Source of the DNA: Paenarthrobacter sp. A20
GTDB lineage: Bacteria; Actinomycetota; Actinomycetes; Actinomycetales; Micrococcaceae
Length of the DNA stretch: 64,000 bases
Direction: 5' to 3'
Assembly: GCF_024168825.1 (NCBI RefSeq)
Contig: NZ_JALJWH010000001.1
Location: forward strand, 1,488,001-1,552,000
A program made the translations under genes and the position numbers. Below, piece by piece: positions 44,402 to 53,375 of this stretch (the stretch's first letter is position 1; each line of letters starts with the position of its first letter). The notes under the pieces were generated by a model that made no database searches, had not been told where the DNA came from, and saw only the letters and a program-made list of their open reading frames with translations.

Positions 44402-45660
44402 GTGCCATGTTCCGGGCCTTGGAGAACCCCAACTACCGGGTCTGGGCGGGCGGTGCGCTGGTCTCCAACGTCGGCACCTGGATGCAGCGAGTAGCCCAGG
44501 ACTGGCTGGTCCTGACTGTCCTCACCAACCACTCCGGTACGGCCGTTGGCATCACTACGGCACTTCAGTTCCTCCCCATGCTGCTGCTGGGCCCCTACGC
44601 CGGCGTACTTGCCGACCGGTACCGCAAGCGCGTGATCCTGCTGTGGACCCAGGCCGCGATGGGGGTCTGTGGGCTGATCGTTGGCCTGCTGGTGGTCATG
44701 GGCTGGGCGCAATTGTGGCATGTCTACCTCGCTGCCCTTGCGCTCGGACTTGCTGCAGCGATCGACGGCCCGGCCCGGCAGGCGTTCGTTTCCGAACTTG
44801 TAGGACCGGACAAGATCTCCAATGCCGTGGCCCTCAATTCCGCGTCGTTCAACAGTGCCCGGCTGACCGGCCCGGCCATTGCCGGCGTGCTCATCGCGTG
44901 GATCGGTACGGGGCCCGTCTTCCTCCTGAACGCCGCGAGCTTTGTGGCGGTCATCATTTCGCTCTTCCGCGTCAAGATCTCCCAGCTCGAACCGAGCGTC
45001 CCGGTGGTTCGCGGCAAGCACCAAGTGGCGGAGGGCCTGCGCTACGTGCGTCAGCGTCCGGACCTGGTCCTCATCCTCGTCATGGTGGGGCTCCTGGGTG
45101 CCTTCGGCATGAACTTCGCTGTCACGAACTCCCTGATGGCCACCACCGAATTCGGCATGGGTCCTGAAGAATTTGGACTCCTCGGCTCCATCATGGCCGT
45201 GGGAACACTCGCAGGCGCCCTGCTGGCCGCCCGACGGTCCGGTCCCCGTCTGCGCTTCATGCTGGGGGGTGCCTTGACCCTGGGGGCCTTCACCCTCCTG
45301 GCCAGCATCTCGCCCACGTTTTGGATCTATGCGGCCGTCCTCATCCCCGTTGGCCTCGCCTCCATTACGTTCCTCAACAGCTGCAACACCACTATCCAGT
45401 TGTCCGTGGAACCACAGTTCCGGGGACGGGTCCTCGCCCTGTACCTTGCCATCCTGCAAGGGGGAACGGCGATTGGTGCTCCCCTGATGGGCTGGATCGG
45501 CACGGAGTTTGGTGCTCGATGGGCGGTGGCCGCTGGCGGAGCGATCGTCCTCGCCACGGGCGTCGCATCAGTGATCCTGGTCAGCCGTCGCAGCCAGCGC
45601 ACCATCCGCGATCAGGTGCGTGCCGCGTGGCTCAGGAGGCGTGCGACGCAGGCTTCCTGA
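44398..45660 (+). CDS. MFS transporter, MFS_3 (enterobactin exporter-like) type
   Basis: A 420-residue transporter with 12 predicted helices. The N-terminus FRALENPNYRVWAGGALVSNVGTWMQ and the loop ADRYRKRVIL are typical of the MFS_3 group that includes EntS-like exporters and many drug pumps. It is translationally coupled to the MarR gene, which indicates induction by a toxic compound. An ATG at 44407 is an alternative start. It converges on the next gene with a 21-base gap. Confidence 0.88.
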   Translation: MSAMFRALENPNYRVWAGGALVSNVGTWMQRVAQDWLVLTVLTNHSGTAVGITTALQFLPMLLLGPYAGVLADRYRKRVILLWTQAAMGVCGLIVGLLVVMGWAQLWHVYLAALALGLAAAIDGPARQAFVSELVGPDKISNAVALNSASFNSARLTGPAIAGVLIAWIGTGPVFLLNAASFVAVIISLFRVKISQLEPSVPVVRGKHQVAEGLRYVRQRPDLVLILVMVGLLGAFGMNFAVTNSLMATTEFGMGPEEFGLLGSIMAVGTLAGALLAARRSGPRLRFMLGGALTLGAFTLLASISPTFWIYAAVLIPVGLASITFLNSCNTTIQLSVEPQFRGRVLALYLAILQGGTAIGAPLMGWIGTEFGARWAVAAGGAIVLATGVASVILVSRRSQRTIRDQVRAAWLRRRATQAS

Positions 45661-45681
45661 GGCCTTGGGCTCCTTGATGAT

Positions 45682-47031
45682 CTAGCGGACCTCGAGGTCC
45701 TCCAGGGATTTGCCCTTGGTGTCCGAAGACAGCAGGGTGGCTATCGCCGAGACAAGGCAGATTCCCAGTGTGGTCAGGCCGATGACCATGGGGATGTTCG
45801 CTGATCCCGGGGGAGCGATCGCTGTGAAAAGGCTGGGGAAGAACGACGCGATCATGAGGCCGATGTTTTGTGAGACCGCGAAGCCCGTCACCCGCATCCG
45901 CATGGGGAACTGCTCCTGGAAGAAGGTGGCAAAGGTGGCGTTCCACATCTGGAAGAGGATGCCTTGCACGATCACAACGCAGATGAACACCAACGGCAGG
46001 CTTCGCTGTTCGATCGCCCAGAGGTACCCAACGGTCAGCAGTCCGCCGGAGATTCCACCGGCCACCATGAGGGCACGCCGACCGATCCGGTCGGACAGGG
46101 CGCCGAACAACGGGATGGTGGCTACCGCGGCCACGTTGGCAGCCATGGTGACCCAAAGGAACTCGCTGCTGGAGAAGCCGATGCCGTAGCCCTTCTGGGT
46201 GGCGAAGGAGACGCCGAAGATGAGGGTGGCCATGCCGATGACGTTGGTGAAGGTCATGAGGATGCACCGGACCAGGACCCAGGGGTGGGTGCGCAGGAGG
46301 TCGACCAAGGGGAACCTGCGCTTGGCGGTGGCGTCCTCGGACTGTGCCAGGTAGGCGGGCGGCTCCTGCACTCGGCGGCGGATGACGTACCCGGCGATGA
46401 TCACGACTGCGCTGAGCAGGAAGGGCAGGCGCCAGCCCCATGAGTGGAACTGTTCTTCCGGGAGGAGGGCGGCGAGTGGAATCAGGACGGCTGTGGCGAG
46501 GATGGAGCCCACCTGCGTGCCTTGCAGGCTGAAGCTGGCAAAGAAGCCACGCTTGGAATCGGGGGAGTGCTCCACGATCATCGCGCTGGCGCCGCCCAGT
46601 TCGCCGGCGACCGCGAAACCCTGGATCAGCCGGAGGATTACCAGGAGGACGGGCGCAAGAAGCCCCACTTGACCGTAGGTGGGCAGGAGCCCCACGGCAA
46701 AGGTGGCGAAGCCCATGAGGAGCATCGCGAACACGAGCACCTTTTTGCGGCCGTGCCGGTCCCCGTAGGCACCCAGGACGACGGCGCCGAGCGGGCGGGA
46801 AACATAGCCCACCGCGTAGGTGGCCAGCGAGGCGATAATGCCGACGGTGGGATTCTCGGTGGGGAAGAAGATAGTGGGGAAAAGCAGGGTCGCTGCCAGT
46901 GAGTACAGGGCGAAGTCGTAGTACTCCAGCGCACTTCCGATCCAGCCGCTCATCGCGGCTTTCCTGGGATCCTTGTGGCCGGTGGCTTCGCTCTGGGTGG
47001 AGGGGAGATCCCTCCCGTGCATGACGCTCAT
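45682..47031 (-). CDS. MFS transporter, MHS (metabolite:proton symporter) family
   Basis: A 449-residue symporter with 12 helices. GSALEYYDFALYSLAATLLF, RPLGAVVLGAYGDRHGRKKVL (motif A) and RLIQGFAVAGELGGA are MHS-family markers, shared with proline/betaine, shikimate and citrate carriers. The ATG at 47031 is chosen for its AGGAG about 10 bases before it; the frame is open further to 47151. It stands alone, so the substrate (an organic acid or betaine) cannot be told. Confidence 0.85.
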   Translation of the reverse strand: MSVMHGRDLPSTQSEATGHKDPRKAAMSGWIGSALEYYDFALYSLAATLLFPTIFFPTENPTVGIIASLATYAVGYVSRPLGAVVLGAYGDRHGRKKVLVFAMLLMGFATFAVGLLPTYGQVGLLAPVLLVILRLIQGFAVAGELGGASAMIVEHSPDSKRGFFASFSLQGTQVGSILATAVLIPLAALLPEEQFHSWGWRLPFLLSAVVIIAGYVIRRRVQEPPAYLAQSEDATAKRRFPLVDLLRTHPWVLVRCILMTFTNVIGMATLIFGVSFATQKGYGIGFSSSEFLWVTMAANVAAVATIPLFGALSDRIGRRALMVAGGISGGLLTVGYLWAIEQRSLPLVFICVVIVQGILFQMWNATFATFFQEQFPMRMRVTGFAVSQNIGLMIASFFPSLFTAIAPPGSANIPMVIGLTTLGICLVSAIATLLSSDTKGKSLEDLEVR

Positions 47032-47131
47032 TGCGGCTGAACTCCTATGTCGTCGTTGGCAAGGAACAAGAGCTCTTCCCATCCAAGACTGAACAATGCG
47101 GTGCTCATTCAGCGTGAGGAAGGTTACATCT

Positions 47132-47143
47132 TGAATCGATTCA
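47132..47143. promoter_or_regulatory. Palindrome upstream of the MHS transporter
   Basis: TGAATCGATTCA is a perfect 12-bp palindrome in an AT-rich patch about 100 bases upstream of the transporter start. It may be an operator. The rest of the 244-base divergent gap holds no clear feature. Confidence 0.4.
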
Positions 47144-47275
47144 TAAATCATAAGTCGTGACCTGCGCTACGTCAACGCGCGGCGGATCCTTTATCACTCC
47201 ACCGATGTCAATGGTTCGGACACGCTGGTTTCGGGTCTGGTCATCGCACCCGCTGCTCCGGCTGCGTTAGGGGGC

Positions 47276-48382
47276 ATGCCGTGGAAGACTGGACGCATGT
47301 CTCCCCGTCCCATGAAACCGCGCCCCCAGTCCGACGCCGTTGAAAGCGACGGGCCCAAACCGGCGGCCAACGCACGTCGCCACCTCGCCATGAGGCTCGA
47401 CGACGCGTGGCTGGGTTTCCAGACCCGCATTGCCATCCGGCGTGGCCGGGTAGAGACAGTAATTCCCTATACGGGCTACGGTTCCACGTCCTGGGTCCGG
47501 GTTCTCGCCCGGGTTGTACGGAGCGACCCCCGGGACGCTGCGGGCCACGCCAAGCCGTTGCAGGAAAGCATGCGCGGCTGGCGAAACTTCACGAGTGCCC
47601 CCGTGGCCAACGCCGCAGTGAAAGTCACTATCGACGGCACCGTTCATGACGTCGTCGCAGACCGCGGCGGAGTGGTGGATGCTCGGATCCCGGTAGCCCT
47701 CGACGCCGGGTGGCACGCCATCACGCTGCAGTCCGGTGAGTCCCGGGTAGTGGAGGCGCCCGTACGGATTGTCGCGGACGACGCAGACTTCGGCGTCGTA
47801 TCCGACATCGACGACACCGTCATGGTCACTGCGCTGCCCCGTCCGTTCCTGGCCGCCTGGAACACGTTCGTCCTTAACGAGCACGCGAGGACGCCCACCC
47901 CCGGGATGGCCGTGCTGTACGAACGGATTGCCCGGACAGCCCCCTCAGCTCCCGTGTTGTACCTGTCCACGGGAGCATGGAACGTGGCACCCACGCTGTC
48001 ACGGTTCCTGTCGCGCAATTTGTATCCTGCCGGCCCCAAGCTCCTGACCGACTGGGGCCCCACCCCTGACCGCTGGTTCCGCAGCGGCCAGGAGCACAAG
48101 AGGAACTCCCTGGAGCGCCTCGCCGAAGAGTTCCCGCACGTCAAGTGGCTGCTGGTGGGCGACGACGGGCAACATGACGAAGCCATCTATTCCGAATTCG
48201 CCCAGCAGCATCCCGAAAACGTCAGGGCAATCGCGATCCGCCAACTCTCGGCCGGCGAAGCCGTACTCGCCGGTGGCCGTTCCAAGTCCGGGGGCCAGCC
48301 CACTCCTGGCGTCCCGTGGATCTACGCCCCGGACGGTGCCGGGATGTCCGCGCAGCTCGAGGAGTTGGGGATTATCCGGTGA
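47276..48382 (+). CDS. APP1-type phosphatase domain protein (DUF2183)
   Basis: A 368-residue protein with the phosphatidate phosphatase APP1 catalytic domain. The HAD-like motif SDIDDTV lies near residue 178, followed by LYLSTGAWN and LLVGDDGQHD, which supply the other catalytic positions. The family dephosphorylates phosphatidate in yeast; bacterial members are uncharacterised. No signal or membrane helix is evident. The ATG at 47276 is the longest start; ATG 47297 is also possible since GGAAG lies 10 bases before it. Confidence 0.8.
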   Translation: MPWKTGRMSPRPMKPRPQSDAVESDGPKPAANARRHLAMRLDDAWLGFQTRIAIRRGRVETVIPYTGYGSTSWVRVLARVVRSDPRDAAGHAKPLQESMRGWRNFTSAPVANAAVKVTIDGTVHDVVADRGGVVDARIPVALDAGWHAITLQSGESRVVEAPVRIVADDADFGVVSDIDDTVMVTALPRPFLAAWNTFVLNEHARTPTPGMAVLYERIARTAPSAPVLYLSTGAWNVAPTLSRFLSRNLYPAGPKLLTDWGPTPDRWFRSGQEHKRNSLERLAEEFPHVKWLLVGDDGQHDEAIYSEFAQQHPENVRAIAIRQLSAGEAVLAGGRSKSGGQPTPGVPWIYAPDGAGMSAQLEELGIIR

Positions 48383-48503
48383 CGTCGATGAACACAGGGT
48401 TCGCGTAGAACCAGGTGTCCGTCCACGGATCGGCGTCGCCGAGGTTGTCACCGTGGCGGATGGGGCCTGCAGGATCCACGGACGCGCCGTAGTATCCGGC
48501 CCT
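48372..48503 (-). pseudogene. C-terminal remnant of an unidentified gene
   Basis: On the minus strand about 43 codons read as natural protein, AGYYGASVDPAGPIRHGDNL followed by a Trp-rich segment and FYANPVFIDVTG, ending in TAA at 48372-48374. The frame is closed a few codons upstream by TGA, with no start or ribosome site. It overlaps the stop of the APP1 gene on the other strand. It looks like the tail of a gene lost by deletion. The ending loosely resembles CehA/McbA-type metallohydrolases, but I cannot assign it. Confidence 0.5.
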
Positions 48504-48631
48504 GTGGTCTGTACATTTGTCTATTCAGCAAACAGCTTTTCGCTGAATGTAGTGCCTCTTCCTGCAGGTCCCTTCCCTACGGTGGAACCAGATGCTTCGC
48601 ACATCGATCCGCCGTAAGAAATGAGAATGCA

Positions 48632-50137
48632 GTGACTGAAATCAACCAACTCCACGTCGTCCCGCACTGGATCGGTGGCGCCGAGTCGCCGTCGGCCGGG
48701 GATCGCACGGCCCCTGTCTTCGATCCGGCCCTCGGCCGGGAAACCAAGCTGGTCAACCTCGGGAACGCGGAAGACATCGAGTCGGCCATCTCTTCGGCCC
48801 ACAAGGCATTCCCGGCCTGGCGCGATATGTCCATCACCAAGCGACAGCAAATCATCTTCCGCTTCCGGGAACTGCTGAATGAGCGCAAGGGCGAACTCGC
48901 CGGCATCATCACCTCCGAGCACGGCAAGGTGGTCTCCGACGCCCTTGGTGAAATCACCCGCGGCCAGGAAGTCGTGGAACTGGCCACCGGCTTCCCGCAC
49001 CTCATCAAGGGTGAGCATTCGGAAAATGTCTCCACCGGCGTCGACGTTTACTCCACCAAGGCCCCGCTGGGCGTTGTGGGGATCATCAGCCCGTTCAACT
49101 TCCCGGCCATGGTGCCGCTGTGGTTCCTGCCGATCGCCATCGCCGCCGGCAACACCGTGGTGTTGAAGCCGAGCGAAAAGGACCCGACGGCGGCCAACTG
49201 GCTCGCTGCCCTGTTCACCGAGGCCGGGCTTCCTGATGGTGTCTTCAACGTGCTGCACGGCGACAAGGAAGCAGTGGATGGGCTTCTGGAGCACCCGGAC
49301 GTCAAAGCGATTTCCTTTGTCGGTTCCACACCGATTGCCCAGTACATCTACGAGACCGCTGCCCGCAACGGCAAGCGCGTCCAGGCGCTGGGCGGGGCGA
49401 AGAACCACATGTTGGTCCTGCCCGACGCCGACCTCGAGTTGACTGCCGACGCCGCCATCAACGCCGGCTTCGGTTCCGCCGGTGAACGCTGCATGGCCAT
49501 CAGCGTGGTGGTCGCCGTCGAACCGGTCGCCGACGCGCTGATCGGGAAGATCACCGACCGCATGTCCACCCTGAAGATCGGCGATGGCCGACGCAACTGC
49601 GATATGGGCCCGCTTGTCACCCGCCAGCACCGCGACAAGGTGGCGTCCTACATTGACGTCGCCATCGAGGACGGCGCCAAGGTCGTGGTGGACGGCCGCG
49701 GCATCGAGGTGGACGGGGACCAGAACGGTTTCTGGCTTGGCCCGACGCTCATCGACGACGTTCCGGTCACCTCCCGGGTGTACACCGAGGAAATCTTCGG
49801 CCCCGTGCTGGCCGTGGTCCGCGTGAAGAGCTACGAAGAGGGCCTGCACCTGATCAACTCCGGCGCCTTCGGCAACGGCACGGCGATCTTCACGAACGAC
49901 GGCGGCGCCGCCCGCCGCTTCCAGACCGAGGTCGAGGTGGGCATGGTGGGCATCAATGTGCCGATCCCCGTGCCCGTGGCCTACTACTCCTTCGGCGGCT
50001 TCAAGGACTCCATCTTCGGCAGCTCCAAGGCCTACGGCCTGCAGGGCTTCCAGTTCTTCACCCGCGAGAAGGCCATCACGTCACGTTGGCTCGACCCCAG
50101 CCACGGCGGCATCAACCTGGGCTTCCCGCAAAACTAA
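48632..50137 (+). CDS. mmsA: CoA-acylating methylmalonate-semialdehyde dehydrogenase
   Basis: A 501-residue aldehyde dehydrogenase that converts malonate or methylmalonate semialdehyde to acetyl- or propionyl-CoA. It has FNFPAMVPLWFLPIAIA, the catalytic Cys in GERCMAIS near residue 285 and EIFGPVL; MmsA enzymes characteristically lack the usual base Glu of the superfamily. It acts in valine, myo-inositol and beta-alanine breakdown; the nearby class III aminotransferase points to beta-alanine. The start is GTG. The promoter region holds TTCAGC/GCTGAA arms and an ACATTTGT motif. Confidence 0.9.
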   Translation: MTEINQLHVVPHWIGGAESPSAGDRTAPVFDPALGRETKLVNLGNAEDIESAISSAHKAFPAWRDMSITKRQQIIFRFRELLNERKGELAGIITSEHGKVVSDALGEITRGQEVVELATGFPHLIKGEHSENVSTGVDVYSTKAPLGVVGIISPFNFPAMVPLWFLPIAIAAGNTVVLKPSEKDPTAANWLAALFTEAGLPDGVFNVLHGDKEAVDGLLEHPDVKAISFVGSTPIAQYIYETAARNGKRVQALGGAKNHMLVLPDADLELTADAAINAGFGSAGERCMAISVVVAVEPVADALIGKITDRMSTLKIGDGRRNCDMGPLVTRQHRDKVASYIDVAIEDGAKVVVDGRGIEVDGDQNGFWLGPTLIDDVPVTSRVYTEEIFGPVLAVVRVKSYEEGLHLINSGAFGNGTAIFTNDGGAARRFQTEVEVGMVGINVPIPVPVAYYSFGGFKDSIFGSSKAYGLQGFQFFTREKAITSRWLDPSHGGINLGFPQN

Positions 50138-50167
50138 CGAAAGGTGAGAGTGTCCCTATGTTTTTCG

Positions 50168-51367
50168 TCAAGCGGTTTTGGGTGTTGGGGGTTGGTAGAG
50201 GGTGCCGTCGCGGAGCATGGCGTAGAGGGTGTCGCAGCGTCGTCGTGCGAGGGCGATGAGTGCTTGGTTGTGGCGTTTTCCTTCGGCTCGTTTGCGTTCG
50301 TAGTATGCCCGGGACGGTGGGTCGTGGAGCGCAGCGAATGCGGAGAGGAACAGGGTTCGTTTGAGGACTTTGTTGCCTTTTCTTGAGGAATGGTCGCCGC
50401 GGATGGAGGACCCGGATCGCCAGGTGACGGGGGCCAGCCCGGCGTAAGAGGCCAGGTGCCCGGCGGTGGGGAACTCTTTCCCGGCGACTTCGGTGAGGAT
50501 TCGTGCGGCGGTCCTGATGCCCACGGCCGGCAGAGACATCAGGACCGGGTGAAGAGGGTGGGCCTCCACGAGAGCTTCGACCTGGGTGAGGACCGTGGCG
50601 CGGCTTTCGTGGAGCCCGGCGAGCATGGCCGCGAGCTGGGGCAGCACGATGGTCGCGGCGTTCGTTCCTACGACAGTGACTGTTTGCCGGCCCAAGGCCT
50701 CGATGATGTCATCGGCAAGACGTTCACCCATCCGCGGCGCGAGTTTGCTCAGCCGGGTCCCGATCCGGCGCCGGCCCGCGTGACGGAGCGCTTCAGGGGT
50801 AGGCCAGGTCCGCAGCAGGTCATGCACCGCCGGGTGGTCCATGTAGGGTCCCAGCACCCTTTCCAGAGCTGGGTGGATCTGGGTGAGCAGCCCACGGATC
50901 CGGTTCGAAGTCGCCGTGGCCTGCTTGGCCAGATCCTCGTCGAACCCGCAAAGCATGCTCAGCTCAGCGAGCTGCTCATCGACCAACTGAACCGAGCGCA
51001 GGGCATGCGGCATGGTCCTGGCGGCCTCGGCGATGATGAACGCGTCCCGGGCATCGGTCTTCGCCTCTCCGGGGTGAAGATCCGCGATCCGGCGCATCGC
51101 CAGCCCCGGCAGGTAGCCGACCAGCACCCCGGCGGCCTGGGCAACCGCTACCGGCAACGCGCCGATAGTCGCTGGCTGGTCAACGACCAGCAACACACGT
51201 CCGGCGTCCACAAGTTCGGCGATGATTTCCCGGATTTTGGCTTCATCGTTGGGCAGCGCCCGGTCCAGTAATTTCCTGCCGGCCCGATCCACGGCAACGG
51301 CATGATGGACGCCCTTGCCAACATCCAGCCCAATAAACACCTCGACACCGTCGTGGTTCGTGATCAT
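50168..51367 (-). CDS. IS110-family transposase
   Basis: A 399-residue DEDD recombinase. The N-terminal RuvC-like domain starts with FIGLDVGKGVHHAVAVD, giving the first acidic residue, and further acidic residues follow in KTDARDAFIIAE. The C-terminal Transposase_20 domain shows SLPAVGIRTAARILTE, FPTAGHLASYAGLAPVTWRSG and NKVLKRTLFLSAFAAL, including the catalytic serine region. The ATG at 51367 has GGAGG 6 bases before it. The gene appears intact, so the element may be active. Confidence 0.93.
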   Translation of the reverse strand: MITNHDGVEVFIGLDVGKGVHHAVAVDRAGRKLLDRALPNDEAKIREIIAELVDAGRVLLVVDQPATIGALPVAVAQAAGVLVGYLPGLAMRRIADLHPGEAKTDARDAFIIAEAARTMPHALRSVQLVDEQLAELSMLCGFDEDLAKQATATSNRIRGLLTQIHPALERVLGPYMDHPAVHDLLRTWPTPEALRHAGRRRIGTRLSKLAPRMGERLADDIIEALGRQTVTVVGTNAATIVLPQLAAMLAGLHESRATVLTQVEALVEAHPLHPVLMSLPAVGIRTAARILTEVAGKEFPTAGHLASYAGLAPVTWRSGSSIRGDHSSRKGNKVLKRTLFLSAFAALHDPPSRAYYERKRAEGKRHNQALIALARRRCDTLYAMLRDGTLYQPPTPKTA

Positions 51368-51633
51368 CTGGCACCTCCAGTCGTAGTCAACTACCTCCAC
51401 TGGCCCACCATCGGTGTCAGGACCCGGCACCCACGTTACGCACGACGTTCCCGAACTGTCCTGCCCCTATCAGCGGTCTCCCGGCACCTACCAACCCCGG
51501 TGACAACACTCTCAAGATCATCGACTGACAGAGCGTCACAATCATGCCGGGATCAGCAGGCCAGCACACCCATATCCTGCACCAGGAAACAGGCTACGAA
51601 AAAGGTAACGAGCGTCCGTATTTTGTGGCCGGG
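51368..51633 (-). ncRNA. Candidate bridge-RNA region of the IS110 element
   Basis: In IS110 elements the long non-coding stretch upstream of the transposase encodes a structured bridge RNA that pairs with target and donor DNA. This 265-base region has the right size and position. It contains CAGGAC (51418-51423) and GTCCTG (51458-51463), which can close a large hairpin. No pairing loops have been verified, so this rests on family knowledge and position. Confidence 0.35.
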
Positions 51634-51682
51634 AGGTGAGAGCGCGTCTGACCTGATGGACGCCCTCTCACCTCCTGCCCGT
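51632..51682. terminator. Convergent terminator at the IS insertion point
   Basis: GGAGGTGAGAGCGCGTC (51632-51648) pairs with 51659-51675 over 16 of 17 positions around a 10-base loop, and is followed by TGCCCGTTTT. It lies between mmsA and the PucR gene and was probably the shared terminator before the IS arrived. Confidence 0.75.
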
Positions 51683-51734
51683 TTTGGGCTAACGCTCTTC
51701 CACCTTTCGCCCGTTTTGGGCTAACGCTCTTCCA
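51677..51734. repeat. Direct repeat, 26 bp with 32-base period
   Basis: GCCCGTTTTGGGCTAACGCT and the next six bases occur at 51677-51702 and again at 51709-51734. The second copy includes the stop codon of the PucR gene. GCCCGTTTTGGGC is a small hairpin in each copy, so the duplication doubles a short terminator-like stem. Confidence 0.85.
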
Positions 51735-53250
51735 GGAACTCGACGGCGGCGAACAGTTCCAGCCTGTCGCGCAGGCTGTCGAGGTTGAGTCCCAGGACGG
51801 TGCCCGCAGCATCAATGCGGTTCCTGAGGGTGTGCCGGTGAACCCCCAACTGCCGTGCCGTCCGGTCCCAGACGCAGTTGTTCGCCAGCCACGCAGTGAC
51901 CGTCGGCAACAGTTGGGTCTGCTCCGATTCATCATGCTTGGCCAACGGCTCAATCAGGCGCCGAGCAACTGACCCAGCCTCTTCCCGGTGCAGCAGGCCC
52001 AGCATCCCGCCTTGCGAAATCTCATCGAAGGCCACCAGTGGGCGGGAGAGTTCCGACGCCCGTTGCAATGATCGCCCGGCTTCCTTCAATGCCTTGTCGA
52101 GGTGGCCGAAGTCCGTTTCCCCGGAAGAGCCCGCGGTTGCGCCGTACCTTTCCAGGAGGACAGTGACCTTTTGCTGGAGGGCTGGCCCGGCCAGCACCAC
52201 GATGTTCTCGTTCCGCTGGGCGTAGAAGACGGCACCGCGGTGGTCGTCCGACAACAACTCCAGCGCTTCCAAGAGGTTCTGTCCCTGCCCGGGAGGCTGC
52301 GCCAAGGTCACCACCAAGGGGTTCGCAGGCAGCCGGCCCCAGACCTGCCGGGCCGTGCGCTCAGCAACATCCGTGCTTCCCGCCAGCAATTGCTCGAAAA
52401 CGCCTGCACGCAGGTGGCGGCGTGCCGTATCCAGGTTTCGCGTCTGCTCCAGTGCAAGGCTTGCCAAAGCAATCACGCTGTTGATGATGTCCGTGCGGGC
52501 CGGGTCCAGGGGTTCGATGGCGCCCAGGACCAAGACTCCGCGCAAATGGTGCCTGCGGCCCAGCGTCTGCAGGGTGATCTGCTCGCCGTCGACCGTCAGT
52601 TGCGACACAGAACGCGATCCTTGGTCGAGGGATTTCCGCACGGCTTCTTCCACTCCAGGCATCAGGGCAGAGGGCACGGGACGGTTGTTGGGCATCAGGA
52701 TGTGGTTTCCTGCGGCGTCGAACAGGGCTACCCAGCCATGCAGTTGCCGTTCGAGTTCGGCCAATATGGATCGCAGTCCGTCGGGACGAAGGGCGGCCCG
52801 CGCGATGGCCCGTTGGGCTTGGAGCGACCACTCAGACCGCGCGTTCTGTTCCCTCGCCAACCAGTCCGCAACGAACCGTATGACAGCGATGAAGGGAGTC
52901 CTGTCGGGGACCTCGAGCAAGGGCAACCCTTGGGTCCGGCATGCCTCAACCAGCCCTGCCGGCAGTGCACCGTGGATCACTTGAGTGGCAAAACCGAGGC
53001 CGCTGATCCCGTGTTTGACCAACCGCTCCACGTAATCGCTGTAAAGGGAAACAGGGGCATCGCCGACAGGAAATTGCGTTCCATCCGTCAGGAGCAGTTG
53101 CCCGGCGTCGAGGAACGGGGTGGGGTCGTCAAGGTCCGAACTATGGACCCAGGACACCGAAGCATCCGCCGCGGGATCTGCGGCCTCCGGGGTCACCAGC
53201 CTCAGGTTCAGCGAGCCCTTGTGGAGGATCGTGTTGATAGTTGGCGGCAT
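51721..53250 (-). CDS. PucR-family transcriptional regulator
   Basis: A 509-residue regulator. The N-terminal PucR sensor domain contains DGTQFPV and HGISGLGFATQ, a central GGDEF-like CdaR domain follows, and the C-terminus is the HTH_30 domain NNCVWDRTARQLGVHRHTLRNRI near residues 465-487. The ATG at 53250 is behind AGGAG. It is divergent from the aminotransferase gene and originally faced mmsA. PucR-type proteins usually activate amine, purine or omega-amino-acid catabolism, so it probably controls both flanking enzymes. Confidence 0.88.
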   Translation of the reverse strand: MPPTINTILHKGSLNLRLVTPEAADPAADASVSWVHSSDLDDPTPFLDAGQLLLTDGTQFPVGDAPVSLYSDYVERLVKHGISGLGFATQVIHGALPAGLVEACRTQGLPLLEVPDRTPFIAVIRFVADWLAREQNARSEWSLQAQRAIARAALRPDGLRSILAELERQLHGWVALFDAAGNHILMPNNRPVPSALMPGVEEAVRKSLDQGSRSVSQLTVDGEQITLQTLGRRHHLRGVLVLGAIEPLDPARTDIINSVIALASLALEQTRNLDTARRHLRAGVFEQLLAGSTDVAERTARQVWGRLPANPLVVTLAQPPGQGQNLLEALELLSDDHRGAVFYAQRNENIVVLAGPALQQKVTVLLERYGATAGSSGETDFGHLDKALKEAGRSLQRASELSRPLVAFDEISQGGMLGLLHREEAGSVARRLIEPLAKHDESEQTQLLPTVTAWLANNCVWDRTARQLGVHRHTLRNRIDAAGTVLGLNLDSLRDRLELFAAVEFLEER

Positions 53251-53375
53251 GCTCAAGCGCTCCTTGGAAAAACGTAGTTCCACACCCCGCTAACTATACA
53301 AATGTCGAGAGATACATCTCCTCCCAAAAGCTCATGATGAAAGGGAAGCCCCCGCCCTTTCGAGAGGACCCTCCA

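Larger units (their letters stand above)
50151..51633. mobile_element. IS110-family insertion sequence
   Basis: About 1.48 kb with one transposase gene on the minus strand. AGGTGAGAG occurs immediately outside both proposed ends (50142-50150 and 51634-51642) and may be a target duplication or shared core; IS110 elements often make none. The transposase has only about 17 bases after its stop but about 265 bases before its start, the asymmetric layout typical of this family. There are no obvious terminal inverted repeats. The exact ends are uncertain by several bases. Confidence 0.6.

Noticed and set aside
43876..45459. A 527-codon minus-strand frame opposite the MarR and MFS genes
   Set aside because: Its codon content is that of a shadow frame (many Gly, Asp, His, Gln), while the plus-strand genes have clear families and operator sites.
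48401..48631. Coding potential on the plus strand before mmsA
   Set aside because: The plus-strand frames are short and unlike any family; the minus-strand remnant and promoter elements account for the region.
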